DNA of 37,309 nucleotides. Source: Pirellula staleyi DSM 6068. Its GTDB lineage: Bacteria > Planctomycetota > Planctomycetia > Pirellulales > Pirellulaceae. The notes beneath the pieces were generated by a model. It ran no database searches. It saw nothing but the letters and a program-made list of their open reading frames with translations, and was not told where the DNA came from. The stretch lies in the NCBI GenBank assembly GCA_945900945.1, contig CAMDKL010000048.1, forward strand, positions 1-37,309, read 5' to 3'. Numbering within the stretch: position 1 is the stretch's first letter; every line of letters begins with the position of its first letter. Made by a program: the position numbers and the translations under genes. Below, in pieces: positions 7,623-15,616 of the stretch.

Positions 7623-9524
7623 CTAAGGTAGCACGCTCATACGCACGTTGGTCGGATGTGTTGCCGAACGCAGGATACGGTGTGTCGCCTTTTGAAAGTC
7701 CTCGGGTTTGGCAAGATAGATGTTCTCAACGAATTTCTGAGGATTTCGATCAATCAGGGGGAACCACGTGCTCTGAATTTGAATCATGATCCGATGCCCC
7801 TTCTTAAAACGATGCAGGACGTCGAGCAATTCCAAATGCACCTTGGTCGCAACACCGACATCAAACGGTGCAGGATGCTCAAACGAATCTCGAAACCGGC
7901 CACGTATCACTTCGCTTCGCACCATCATTTGATAATTCGGTAGTGTTGAGGCGATAATGCCATCCGGTTGAACGTCGATAAGCTTCACGATGAAATCGGC
8001 GTCGGTTCCCGTTGTCGTTACCCAGAGATCGACATCGAGGGGCCCAGCAGCGACCCAATCCGTCTCTAGAACTTCGGTTTGATAGACAACGACGTCCGGC
8101 CGTCGTGCTGCAAACCGCTGGTCTTCCGTCATGTACTCCACGGTCATTCGAGGAGTGATCGCTTCGGTGTAGGGCACAGGCTTGGCCGGGTCGCTGACGA
8201 ACTCGTCGTACGAGTCCTTGGATGTATCGATCGGTGGCTCGAAGGACAATGCACCGCGTTCTCGTGCATAGAGTGTCTTGGTAGAAATGTCCCGAGGTGG
8301 CCAATGATCGAAAGTTCGCCATGTGTTCGAGCCGGTCTCAAACACGGTCGCTTCAGCGGGTGCAGAATGTTCAACATCCTTCAAATACTTTTCGAAAAAC
8401 GGAAACTCGATCTCCGCTCGGTAAAAAGCGGCAGTCTTGGAGCCGAACGGAACTGCACCTAATTTGTCTCCGTCGCCGGACGCCCAGCCACCATGAATCC
8501 AAGGCCCTACGACGAGCACGTTGTTTGCCGTTGGGTTCTGTCGTTCAATCGTTTGATACGTCTTAAACGAACCGTAGAGATCCTCAGCATCGTACCAACC
8601 AGTAACAACCATTACCGCGGGTGCAACGTTTTTCAAATGGGGTAGTATCTCTCGCTTCTTCCAAAACTCATCGCGATTTGGGTGGGCCATCATCTCCGAC
8701 CAAAACGGAACCTTGCCTTTGAGATGCCTGCGATTGATCTCCTCGATCGTGTTGGCATCCAGGAACAACTGATAACCGTCCACAGATGGCAATACCTCGG
8801 GCGTTGGTCGCTCCGTCGTTGGCCCCGTCCTCTCGTGAGCATTATTATTCAGCCAACGATACGCGTGCGCTAAGAAGAATGCTCCGTTGTGTAGAAAATC
8901 GTCGAAATACCAATCCCCTACTGGCGCTTGAGGCGAGACAGCACGCAGAGCCAGGTGGGCATCGATCATTCCGGCCGATGCGTAAAAACCAGGATAGGAA
9001 ATCCCAAACATGCCAACACGCCCGTTATGATTGGCAACATTTTTGAGTAACCAATCGATCGTGTCCGATGTATCCGAACTCTCGTCGAAATCGGTGGGCG
9101 ACTTTTTGTTCGCGATGTGCGGCGTGACTTGCTGAAAAGTCCCTTCGGAAAGAAACCTACCGCGTACGTCCTGGTTAATAAAGATGTAACCTGCCTTCAT
9201 GAAGTGTTCGCTAGGACCAAGCGACGTTGGGTAAGTGTCCGAGCCATAAGGAGCACACGAATAGGGCGTTCGTTTCATTAAGATTGGATAGCTGCGTGTC
9301 GTGTCTTTTGGGCTGAAGACGGTCGTATGAAGCTTGCTCCCATCCCGCATTGGGATCATGTGTTCGCTTTTCTGATATCGCAACCGAATCGTACTCTCTG
9401 GACTGATTGCCTCCTGAGCCGTTGCTAGGCTATGAGGAAAATAAGGCGAGAACAGGCAGCCAAAAACCAATGCGAGCTGAAGGAAAAGAGTTGCACAGGT
9501 GCGTCGAGTTGATGAATATCGCAT
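7623..9524 (-). CDS. Secreted CocE/NonD-family hydrolase (peptidase S15-like)
   Basis: This is an alpha/beta-hydrolase of the CocE/NonD (X-Pro dipeptidyl-peptidase, S15) family; members cleave esters or acyl-peptide bonds. It is 633 residues long with a signal peptide (TLFLQLALVFGCLFSPYFP within the first 35 residues). The catalytic domain carries INQDVRGRFLSEGTF and the nucleophile elbow GMFGISYPG with Ser176. The likely acid and base sit in VVTGWYDAEDLYG and VGPWIHGGWASGDG. The C-terminal jelly-roll (PepX_C) starts near VVVYQTEVLETDWVAAGPLDVD. The ATG is preceded by AAAGGA with a 5-base gap, a convincing start. A Uma2 gene lies 46 bases upstream on the same strand and may share a transcript. 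Substrate cannot be told from sequence; ester or beta-lactam-type acyl hydrolysis are both known in the family. Confidence 0.9.
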   Translation of the reverse strand: MRYSSTRRTCATLFLQLALVFGCLFSPYFPHSLATAQEAISPESTIRLRYQKSEHMIPMRDGSKLHTTVFSPKDTTRSYPILMKRTPYSCAPYGSDTYPTSLGPSEHFMKAGYIFINQDVRGRFLSEGTFQQVTPHIANKKSPTDFDESSDTSDTIDWLLKNVANHNGRVGMFGISYPGFYASAGMIDAHLALRAVSPQAPVGDWYFDDFLHNGAFFLAHAYRWLNNNAHERTGPTTERPTPEVLPSVDGYQLFLDANTIEEINRRHLKGKVPFWSEMMAHPNRDEFWKKREILPHLKNVAPAVMVVTGWYDAEDLYGSFKTYQTIERQNPTANNVLVVGPWIHGGWASGDGDKLGAVPFGSKTAAFYRAEIEFPFFEKYLKDVEHSAPAEATVFETGSNTWRTFDHWPPRDISTKTLYARERGALSFEPPIDTSKDSYDEFVSDPAKPVPYTEAITPRMTVEYMTEDQRFAARRPDVVVYQTEVLETDWVAAGPLDVDLWVTTTGTDADFIVKLIDVQPDGIIASTLPNYQMMVRSEVIRGRFRDSFEHPAPFDVGVATKVHLELLDVLHRFKKGHRIMIQIQSTWFPLIDRNPQKFVENIYLAKPEDFQKATHRILRSATHPTNVRMSVLP

Positions 9525-9570
9525 GGGTTTCCTTTGAGTTTTGTGTGAATGGGGTGAGCATCGTGGATGT

Positions 9571-10179
9571 TTAGCCTCGCATCAATGCATCCACGTCCAC
9601 CGAAAGTTTGCCGAGCAGTTTTCCGGTCGCCGTTTGTCCACTCACAAAACGTCCATGGTCGTTGTAGCTATCACCGATAAGTACCAACACGGTCACTGCT
9701 TGATCTTTGGGATCAACAATCCAATACTCGGCAACTCCGGCTTTGGCATAATCAAGTCGCTTGTCCTCGTAGTCGCGTTTGCGAGCTTCCAGGCCATCGC
9801 TAACGATTTCAATCGCAAGGTCAATTTTTGTGGGATAATCGGCGTTCGGTGACGGCAAATGCTCCGGCGAAATATAAAGGAGGTCCGGTTCGCGGATCGT
9901 ACCTGGAAAAAGTTTGGTAGGCAGAGGTGCGAAGAGAACCAAACTGCCTTGGGGTGCGGCAGTCTCCATCGCCTCGAGCAGAAGCTTCAACAACCGTTGA
10001 TGTTTTAGAGTTGGCATGGGCAGAATTTCCAAACGGCCATTTGCCAACTCCGCCATTTGTGTCGTGTGAAATTTCAGAAAATCCTCGTCCGACCATTGGC
10101 CTTGCAGCGGCAGTAAATAGGCCGCTTCCCAAGCTGGTTCGCCGTCTTTAGATGGAAGACGAGGTAAGACGTTTGACAT
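9571..10179 (-). CDS. Uma2-family putative restriction-endonuclease-like protein
   Basis: This 202-residue Uma2 (DUF820) protein has the PD-(D/E)xK nuclease fold. The family core is visible: GRLEILPMPTLKHQRLLKLL, then IREPDLLYISPEH with the metal-binding Asp, then IDLAIEIVSDGLEARKRDYE with the conserved Glu, followed by KRLDYAKAGVAEYWIVDPKD. The family is greatly expanded in cyanobacteria and planctomycetes, yet its biological role is unsettled; some members accompany mobile DNA. It lies upstream of the CocE gene (46-base gap) and is divergent from the ArsR-like gene. The ATG at 10179 has no clear Shine-Dalgarno, but it is the best start in frame. A second, only distantly similar member lies at 19700-20245. 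Confidence 0.88.
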   Translation of the reverse strand: MSNVLPRLPSKDGEPAWEAAYLLPLQGQWSDEDFLKFHTTQMAELANGRLEILPMPTLKHQRLLKLLLEAMETAAPQGSLVLFAPLPTKLFPGTIREPDLLYISPEHLPSPNADYPTKIDLAIEIVSDGLEARKRDYEDKRLDYAKAGVAEYWIVDPKDQAVTVLVLIGDSYNDHGRFVSGQTATGKLLGKLSVDVDALMRG

Positions 10180-10218
10180 GGAATAACACGGAGGAATAGG
10201 GATACGGGGGAATTATAG

Positions 10219-10230
10219 ATACGTGCGTAT
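10219..10230. promoter_or_regulatory. Candidate ArsR-family operator, ATACG-TG-CGTAT
   Basis: A 5-bp perfect inverted repeat, ATACG/CGTAT with a TG centre, sits in an AT-rich stretch between the divergent Uma2 and ArsR-like genes. ArsR/SmtB repressors bind short AT-rich imperfect palindromes next to their own genes, so this is a plausible operator. Evidence is position and symmetry only. Confidence 0.3.
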
Positions 10231-10299
10231 GATGCTATTTTATAGAATAACACAAACTTCGAGGGACGACCAAGGGGGGGCTTCAGTCGCCTTCGCCTG

Positions 10300-10542
10300 T
10301 TGTCCTTGTTGGCAAAACAGGAAATGTGCGTAACGGAATTGACGGTGTGTCTTCAAGACAACCTACCAGCAATTTCGCAGAGGCTCAAATTGTTGCGGGC
10401 GGAACGTATCGTTGCCACGCGACGGCAGGGTAAGCACATTTTCTATCGACTTGCAGACAGACACGTCGCCCATTTGATCGCCAATGGACTTGCTCACGGT
10501 GAAGAACCTGACGAGTCATCTCCAACCCCATTTATTTCTTAG
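10300..10542 (+). CDS. ArsR/SmtB-type zinc-responsive repressor, N-terminally shortened
   Basis: The 80 residues match the recognition and wing part of ArsR/SmtB metal-sensing repressors: CVTELTVCLQDNLPAISQRL is the helix-turn-helix and VATRRQGKHIFYRLAD the beta wing. The last helix carries D-x-H-x10-H-x2-E (ADRHVAHLIANGLAHGEE), which has exactly the spacing of the SmtB/CzrA alpha-5 zinc site. The first 30-40 residues usual in the family (dimer helix and the LADPTRLRIL segment) are missing. The frame upstream reads GGFSRLRLLSLLAKQ, so part of that motif persists, but a TAG at 10243-10245 closes the frame and no ATG or GTG is available. The start is therefore a weak TTG. It may be a decayed gene or use an unusual start. 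It is followed by the His-rich gene after 18 bases. Confidence 0.6.
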   Translation: MSLLAKQEMCVTELTVCLQDNLPAISQRLKLLRAERIVATRRQGKHIFYRLADRHVAHLIANGLAHGEEPDESSPTPFIS

Positions 10543-10560
10543 CATTTAAAGGAAAGAATT

Positions 10561-10752
10561 ATGAGCCAACCCTACGAAAACCACACACATGTACATGGTG
10601 TTAACTGTGGACACGAAGCGGTTCCACATGGCGATCACATCGACTATCTCGTCGATGGGCATTTGCACCATCAGCACAATGGCCACTGCGACAATCATGG
10701 TGTAGTTAAGATTTTCTGGTTCATAACGCTTCGGACGTCGGGACCTTCGTAA
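10561..10752 (+). CDS. Histidine-rich small protein, partner of the ArsR-like gene
   Basis: This 63-residue protein is very rich in histidine, with units such as HTHVHGVNCGHEAVPHGDH and DGHLHHQHNGHCDNHG, indicating metal binding, probably zinc. Such His-rich proteins are often found directly after ArsR-family zinc sensors in bacteria. The ATG is preceded by AAAGGAAAGAATT, a good ribosome-binding site. The C-terminus (KIFWFITLRTSGPS, beyond about residue 50) loses the His-rich pattern. It lies over the 3' end of the convergent metallohydrolase gene (58-base overlap), so the natural C-terminus may have been replaced. A role in buffering or delivering zinc is inferred from composition and neighbour only. 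Confidence 0.65.
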   Translation: MSQPYENHTHVHGVNCGHEAVPHGDHIDYLVDGHLHHQHNGHCDNHGVVKIFWFITLRTSGPS

Positions 10753-13235
10753 AATTTCAAAAAACCTTCAACCGAAACAACTTGTCCCGGTTCGCAATCC
10801 GGGAAAATCGGGTCAGCATGTACGCATGGCACCGGAGGATTCGTCCATACTCGTTTAATGGGTGTCCATGTGTTGACGATCCAGCGATCACTTTGCACTC
10901 CTCGAACGGCGATGAACGAACCTTCGACGATCGTTTCTAAAGGTTCCTGCAAATGAAAGCCGACGGCACCCTTGAGCATTGTGCAAACCTGCACCCGAAG
11001 ATCCATTAGCTTTTTCTCCGTACCATTGGCAAGGTCGATCTTCATATGGACTCCGTCCTGGGTCTTAACAACACGTGTCGCAAAAACGATTCCGTTTGGT
11101 AGCTCTCGCCGAATGGAAAGTCCGTCCGCGTCCTCGGTCCATTCCATTCGGGGTAACGAAATGGACTGCTTGTCCCACACCGTCGGGATATGTTGATGAG
11201 CCAAATAGGTGAGGCCTAGATCTGAAAATATCGCTTCGGGAACATCGATCACAACGTAGCCGCCGTTTTTCCACGGAGCAAACACGCTGATCTTAGTCTC
11301 CCGCTGAGGGTCGAGTGCACCATCCAGAAATCCTCGCCGTGGATGTCGGCCACCAGGATAGGGCAAAACACGAATTCCACTGTTTTCTTCTCCACCTTGA
11401 TTCGCGTGTGCGGATAAGTTTCGCAAAAGTGTCTCACGATTGCGAACTTCTAGCTCCGCTTGCTCCTGCGCGATTCCAGTCGCAAGGCGAACTTCAGTCG
11501 CAGTGAATTGATGATGGACTATCATATTATCAAGCCACCGATCTAGCTCAGTCTGTGTTTCGCTCGGACGCGAGTGACTTTCTACTTCGATCGTATCTTC
11601 CAAGACGGGCAAGGACTGGAAGTATTTTAGGCCTTCGCGGTACTCCGTGAATCCCTCTGGACGGACTACACCATTGCTTCTTGCCATTTCTAGCTGCATT
11701 CGCTGCACAAGGTATTCTTTTTCTTGCAGCGGAATTGCGACCGGCTTTGCGTCGACCTCGACGTACCATGGAGCTGTGTGGGCAAATCGAACTTGACCAT
11801 CTGTGCGAGCTTCCCAAAATCGAATCGCAAACCAACCAGATCGTTTCGGCACAATCTGTTTTGACAATTGGGTGCGAAATGCACCTTGCTCCGTTCGCTC
11901 ATTTTTTACGTAGAGCAAATGATCGGGACGTCCATTGATTACAACTTCGCCGTACAACAAGGGTGTCTCGGATTCAATTTCCATATTGAGTGTCACAGGA
12001 GTGGTATCCGTCCCGATTCGCTGGAAGACTTCGCCTGGATCGTGCCCATCTGCGGTCGCGTATAGCATGGGACCAGTCGTCACAAACGAACGGCCCTTCT
12101 TCAATTCCCGCATCCATGCATCGAAGCCGAAACCGTCAGGGAGATGCACATAGACGCGACCAAACCCAGCGGGCACGGGGTGAACACCGTTGGCGGTTCC
12201 GGCCGATGGTGCCATGCGAAGTCCGCAGTTTAGCAATGTGTAATACATGCCGTGCGTGTAGTCTAACCATTCTCGATGACCTCCCGAAGCCGCACCGTAG
12301 GGAGGCTGAAGAAAGGCAGGGGCTGGCGTGTTCCAATTGCGAAATCCAAACTGTGTTCGCCATGTATGGTTGTTAGACAATTCATAGACGGCATTCGGTG
12401 CAAGAGTTGGGAGCAACATGGCGAAGGGCCAATCAAGCTTGTCCATATCAAAAATCGTCGCGGGATCATTGGTCGTCATCGCATCAATCAACGGTTTCCA
12501 GGGTGGCACCGTTTCAAGTAGACCTTCCTTATGTCCCAAAACGAAGATGGCACCCAAAGTGTGCTTCTGTTTTCCAACGGTGAATATCTCGTACTCCGTG
12601 TTGCGAGGCCAAATCAAGTGCGTGTCGTCAACCTCGATGAGGGCGGAATGCTGCGTATCTAGATTGTTCTTTTCGCCATTGGTCGGAGGGGTATCCGAAC
12701 GTGTGACCCAATAAGTCAACGGCAACGCAACATTGATATCTTCGGCGAGTACGACATTGCGCAGTTCGTCGATCGTGCGATGCAAGTGCGTGTCGCCGGA
12801 GTACCATTTTTTGGCCGTCGGATTATTCCATCGTTTCAGCGGAATTTCCAGTTTGATATCTTGGTCTAAAACAACAATTTCACGTGCAAACCCACGAAAT
12901 GATTTTCCACTCTCAATGGTGAGCAAATAGTTGCCAGAGGGCACTTTTGCAACGCATGGATGCGCACTGACGGTCGTATGGAACTCGACAGATTGTTTGT
13001 TATTCCAATTCTGTTTCTCGTACTTCATTGCCGAGCCATTGGGTAGGTCGGTTGAAAAGTAGAAAGGAGTTCCCTCTTGCGAATTCAAATAGATTCTCGC
13101 CGGGATCGCCCGCTTGGTGTCCTCATCGACTATGGAAAGCCGGATCGTCCGGTCGTCCGCTGGAGTGCCAGAGAACAGTTGAATTACCAATGCGAAAAAC
13201 CCGAGGTAACAACGCAGATTTGGAAATTGGTACAT
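10695..13235 (-). CDS. Secreted CehA/McbA-like (PHP-type) metallohydrolase
   Basis: This 846-residue exported protein has a signal peptide (CYLGFFALVIQLFSGTPA) and then a carboxypeptidase-regulatory-like beta domain (TIRLSIVDEDTKRAIPARI, residues 30-48). The CehA/McbA-type metallohydrolase motif is YSGDTHLHRT with Asp148, His150 and His152 as probable metal ligands. Further PHP-like segments are LLNCGLRMAPSAGTANGV and RSFVTTGPMLYATADGHDPG. CehA/McbA are amide/ester hydrolases within the PHP superfamily. From about residue 600 there is an extra region (VLPYPGGRHPRRGFLDGALD onward) that I do not recognise; it looks like a beta-rich domain. It is third in an operon after the epimerase (17-base gap), so it may release the substrate the two cytoplasmic enzymes then process. 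The 3' end overlaps the convergent His-rich gene. Confidence 0.82.
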   Translation of the reverse strand: MYQFPNLRCYLGFFALVIQLFSGTPADDRTIRLSIVDEDTKRAIPARIYLNSQEGTPFYFSTDLPNGSAMKYEKQNWNNKQSVEFHTTVSAHPCVAKVPSGNYLLTIESGKSFRGFAREIVVLDQDIKLEIPLKRWNNPTAKKWYSGDTHLHRTIDELRNVVLAEDINVALPLTYWVTRSDTPPTNGEKNNLDTQHSALIEVDDTHLIWPRNTEYEIFTVGKQKHTLGAIFVLGHKEGLLETVPPWKPLIDAMTTNDPATIFDMDKLDWPFAMLLPTLAPNAVYELSNNHTWRTQFGFRNWNTPAPAFLQPPYGAASGGHREWLDYTHGMYYTLLNCGLRMAPSAGTANGVHPVPAGFGRVYVHLPDGFGFDAWMRELKKGRSFVTTGPMLYATADGHDPGEVFQRIGTDTTPVTLNMEIESETPLLYGEVVINGRPDHLLYVKNERTEQGAFRTQLSKQIVPKRSGWFAIRFWEARTDGQVRFAHTAPWYVEVDAKPVAIPLQEKEYLVQRMQLEMARSNGVVRPEGFTEYREGLKYFQSLPVLEDTIEVESHSRPSETQTELDRWLDNMIVHHQFTATEVRLATGIAQEQAELEVRNRETLLRNLSAHANQGGEENSGIRVLPYPGGRHPRRGFLDGALDPQRETKISVFAPWKNGGYVVIDVPEAIFSDLGLTYLAHQHIPTVWDKQSISLPRMEWTEDADGLSIRRELPNGIVFATRVVKTQDGVHMKIDLANGTEKKLMDLRVQVCTMLKGAVGFHLQEPLETIVEGSFIAVRGVQSDRWIVNTWTPIKRVWTNPPVPCVHADPIFPDCEPGQVVSVEGFLKFYEGPDVRSVMNQKILTTP

Positions 13236-13252
13236 CAGGATCTCCCCTTGAT

Positions 13253-14293
13253 TCAGCGAAATGCATCTAATCGATCGTATTGCAACCTCGCTCCTGTCCC
13301 TGGTCCTTTTGCTAACTGCACTACGCCCTTATGAATGCTCACCCCTTCTGCGGGTGAATCGGAAAGCAATACCGCACCATCGAGATCTGCGTAATCCATT
13401 AAAGGCATCAACTGTGCTGCCCCGCTAATTCCGATCGAACTTTCGATCATGCAGCCAACCATGGTCTTCATGCCAAGTTGCCGTGCTTCGCGAAGCATAT
13501 GCAGCGCAGGTGTTAGCCCTCCACATTTGCAGATTTTAACGTTTACGCCGTGGTATAACCCGTTGCAACGCTGTACATCGTCTAATACCTGGCAATCCTC
13601 ATCAGCAATAATGGGGAGGCTTGATTCGTTGAAGACTCGTCGTTTATCCCTCTCCGGTGTTTGAATCGACAAGGGTTGCTCGATGAATTCAACCCCCAAG
13701 CCTGCAAGCACTTTTGAATTTGCAATCGTTTCGCTTGTCGACCAACCACAGTTGGCATCCACTCGAAACACCGCATCCGTATGCTTGCGCAACTCCGTCA
13801 CAACATCGAGGTCGTTCGATGTACCCAGCTTAATTTTGTAGATACTCCATCCCGGTTGCTCCTGCAACTTGGCAATCATTTTTGGAATCGTGTCGATACC
13901 GATCGTATAGCTAGACTGTGGAATTCCAGTCCACTCCAGCCCCCAGTCTTGCCAGGTCGGCACTCCGAATCGTTTTCCACGCAGGTCGTGAGCCGCTATG
14001 TCGAGCGCTGATAGAGCAAACATGTCGCAATCCATCGCATCTCGCATCTTGGGCCAGAGCTCGATTGGCGAATGATCAATATAATCGTGTAAGTGTTCGG
14101 GGATTCGTTCGAGTGATGCCGTTATGGAATCAAGTGTATGGCCATAAAAGCTGTTCTCCGTTACTTCGCCGAAACCGAACACACCTTCGTGCTCGAGTTC
14201 AACGATCAAGGACGCCTGAGTCGTAATCGACTCCCTCGCGATAGTGAACTTGTGAGCAAGTGGAAGGCTCACGCGAATCAATTTCATTTTCAT
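13253..14293 (-). CDS. dgcA: Enolase-superfamily epimerase: N-acetyl-D-Glu racemase DgcA or Ala-Glu dipeptide epimerase
   Basis: This 346-residue enzyme has every residue expected of the muconate-lactonising branch of the enolase superfamily. The catalytic K153-x-K155 is in YKIKLG, the Mg2+ ligands are D179 (RVDANCGWS), E205 (IEQPL) and D231 (DEDCQ), and the opposite-face lysine is in VKICKCGG. Near the C-terminus D303-L-D305 (YADLDGAVLL) aligns with the Asp-x-Asp that binds the amino group of L-Ala in Ala-Glu epimerases. That favours a dipeptide substrate. The adjacent DUF1611/DgcN gene instead favours the N-acetyl-D-glutamate racemase role described for DgcA. The first base of the gene overlaps the upstream stop (ATGA, 4 bases), and GAGGAG in the upstream gene serves as ribosome-binding site, so the two are translationally coupled. 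Confidence 0.88.
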   Translation of the reverse strand: MKMKLIRVSLPLAHKFTIARESITTQASLIVELEHEGVFGFGEVTENSFYGHTLDSITASLERIPEHLHDYIDHSPIELWPKMRDAMDCDMFALSALDIAAHDLRGKRFGVPTWQDWGLEWTGIPQSSYTIGIDTIPKMIAKLQEQPGWSIYKIKLGTSNDLDVVTELRKHTDAVFRVDANCGWSTSETIANSKVLAGLGVEFIEQPLSIQTPERDKRRVFNESSLPIIADEDCQVLDDVQRCNGLYHGVNVKICKCGGLTPALHMLREARQLGMKTMVGCMIESSIGISGAAQLMPLMDYADLDGAVLLSDSPAEGVSIHKGVVQLAKGPGTGARLQYDRLDAFR

Positions 14294-15411
14294 TTCGAAA
14301 GTAGCTCCTCGCGTAACTCAATACAAGCTTGAACTAGCTTCGCCGCACCCGTGCGGTAAACATCGCATGCGGGCAATCCGTAGATCTTTTCCGCGCGAGC
14401 GACTTCTGCCAACGCCTCCTCGTTGTTCATAAGACGGGTATTGACTGCGATACCGATTATTTTGCATGGATGTCGCAAGTTAGCGTTGAGATCGCAGGCT
14501 CGCATTTGATCCTTCATCGGAGGAATATCAATATTATCGAAGCCCTTAACCTGCTTGCGTCCAGCTTCGTAGCAAAATATCAATCCGTCTGGAGCACAAC
14601 CGTGAAGCAACCCTAAAGTGACTGCCGAATACGCCGGATGGGAGATACTTCCCTGACCTTCGATTAGCAAAAAATCGTGTCGCTCGTTCTCGACTACCAG
14701 TTTTTCCGCAGCACCATTCACAAAGTCAGCGACCACGCAATCGATTGGAACTCCTTCGCCAGAGATCATAATGCCTGTCTGGCCCGTTGCCAAAAACTTT
14801 GCGTCATGCCCCGCTGCAACCAACCCCATCTGAATCTCCAGCGAGGCTACCATCTTTCCGATGCTGCAATCGTTTCCGACAGCATGGACTCGAACATTAC
14901 CTTTGCGAAATAAATGACGCACCGCCGTCTCTTTAAAACTGTTGCGACGGACATCGATCAAACGACTGCCGCTCTCCTTGGCTAATTGCAAATACACTTT
15001 GTCGTCAGTAAGGAAATCATGCAAGCCTGAGACGATATCGATTTTGCGCTGGATCGCTTCTTGAATTACAGGCCGCCACTCGTGTGGAAGTCTGCCTCCT
15101 GGAGGTGCGATGCCAATGTAGAGGGCGTCAATCTTCTTTACGTCGATTTCATTGGCACCGAAAAGGTTTCCAACTATCGGCACATCGCCTCCCGTACCGA
15201 ACAATTCCTGAGCGGTTTTGCCCGATTCTTTGCGATCGATGACGGCAGCGATGTCGGACGTACGATATCGCAACATGCTGATCGCCGTTTTGGCTAGGAA
15301 TGGCGTCGAATATCCGTCCGTCAGCAACGCTATATGACGGTGTGTCATCAACGCTGCATGTGAAATCGATTTCGCGTCCGTCGCGGAATCCAGGTCGACA
15401 TCAATGGACAT
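14290..15411 (-). CDS. dgcN: DUF1611 P-loop protein, DgcN-like D-glutamate N-acetyltransferase
   Basis: This 373-residue DUF1611-family protein has an N-terminal Rossmann-like part (HIALLTDGYSTPFLAKTA) and a C-terminal P-loop domain with GNDCSIGKM (Gly179 to Lys186 in this numbering) and LIEGQGSISHPAYS. One branch of the family, DgcN, has been reported to N-acetylate D-glutamate so that its partner DgcA can racemise it; the neighbouring epimerase fits this. The frame opens at ATG 15432 (MQGGTCP), but the strong AAGGAGG at 15422-15428 lies inside those codons, 10 bases before ATG 15411, so the true start is the Met of MSIDVDLDSA. The gene overlaps the epimerase by 4 bases. Family assignment is firm; DgcN activity is inferred from context. 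Confidence 0.88.
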   Translation of the reverse strand: MSIDVDLDSATDAKSISHAALMTHRHIALLTDGYSTPFLAKTAISMLRYRTSDIAAVIDRKESGKTAQELFGTGGDVPIVGNLFGANEIDVKKIDALYIGIAPPGGRLPHEWRPVIQEAIQRKIDIVSGLHDFLTDDKVYLQLAKESGSRLIDVRRNSFKETAVRHLFRKGNVRVHAVGNDCSIGKMVASLEIQMGLVAAGHDAKFLATGQTGIMISGEGVPIDCVVADFVNGAAEKLVVENERHDFLLIEGQGSISHPAYSAVTLGLLHGCAPDGLIFCYEAGRKQVKGFDNIDIPPMKDQMRACDLNANLRHPCKIIGIAVNTRLMNNEEALAEVARAEKIYGLPACDVYRTGAAKLVQACIELREELLSK

Positions 15412-15585
15412 TGGGCAAGTTCCTCCTTGCATTTGAAAACTAGATTGGTTGCGAACAACATTACGGCAAAGTCAATATCGCGGATGTTATGATACTCTAT
15501 TGCATGCCATTTCGGTATCGACGTCCATCGATTGGGTAACGAAAACGTCGAGATAGCACGTGGGTGCGGCTGTCCTCAGCCAGAC

Positions 15586-15604
15586 AGGGAGCATCTCCCT
15601 TTTT
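15586..15604 (+). terminator. Terminator-like hairpin AGGGAG-cat-CTCCCT plus TTTT
   Basis: A 6-bp perfect stem with a 3-base loop is followed by a T-run on the plus strand, preceded by a second small hairpin (GGCTG-tcct-CAGCC at 15568-15581). It has the form of an intrinsic terminator read left to right, but no plus-strand gene ends before it. It may instead be part of a dispersed palindromic repeat. Confidence 0.35.
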
Positions 15605-15616
15605 GGCAAGTTTCCA

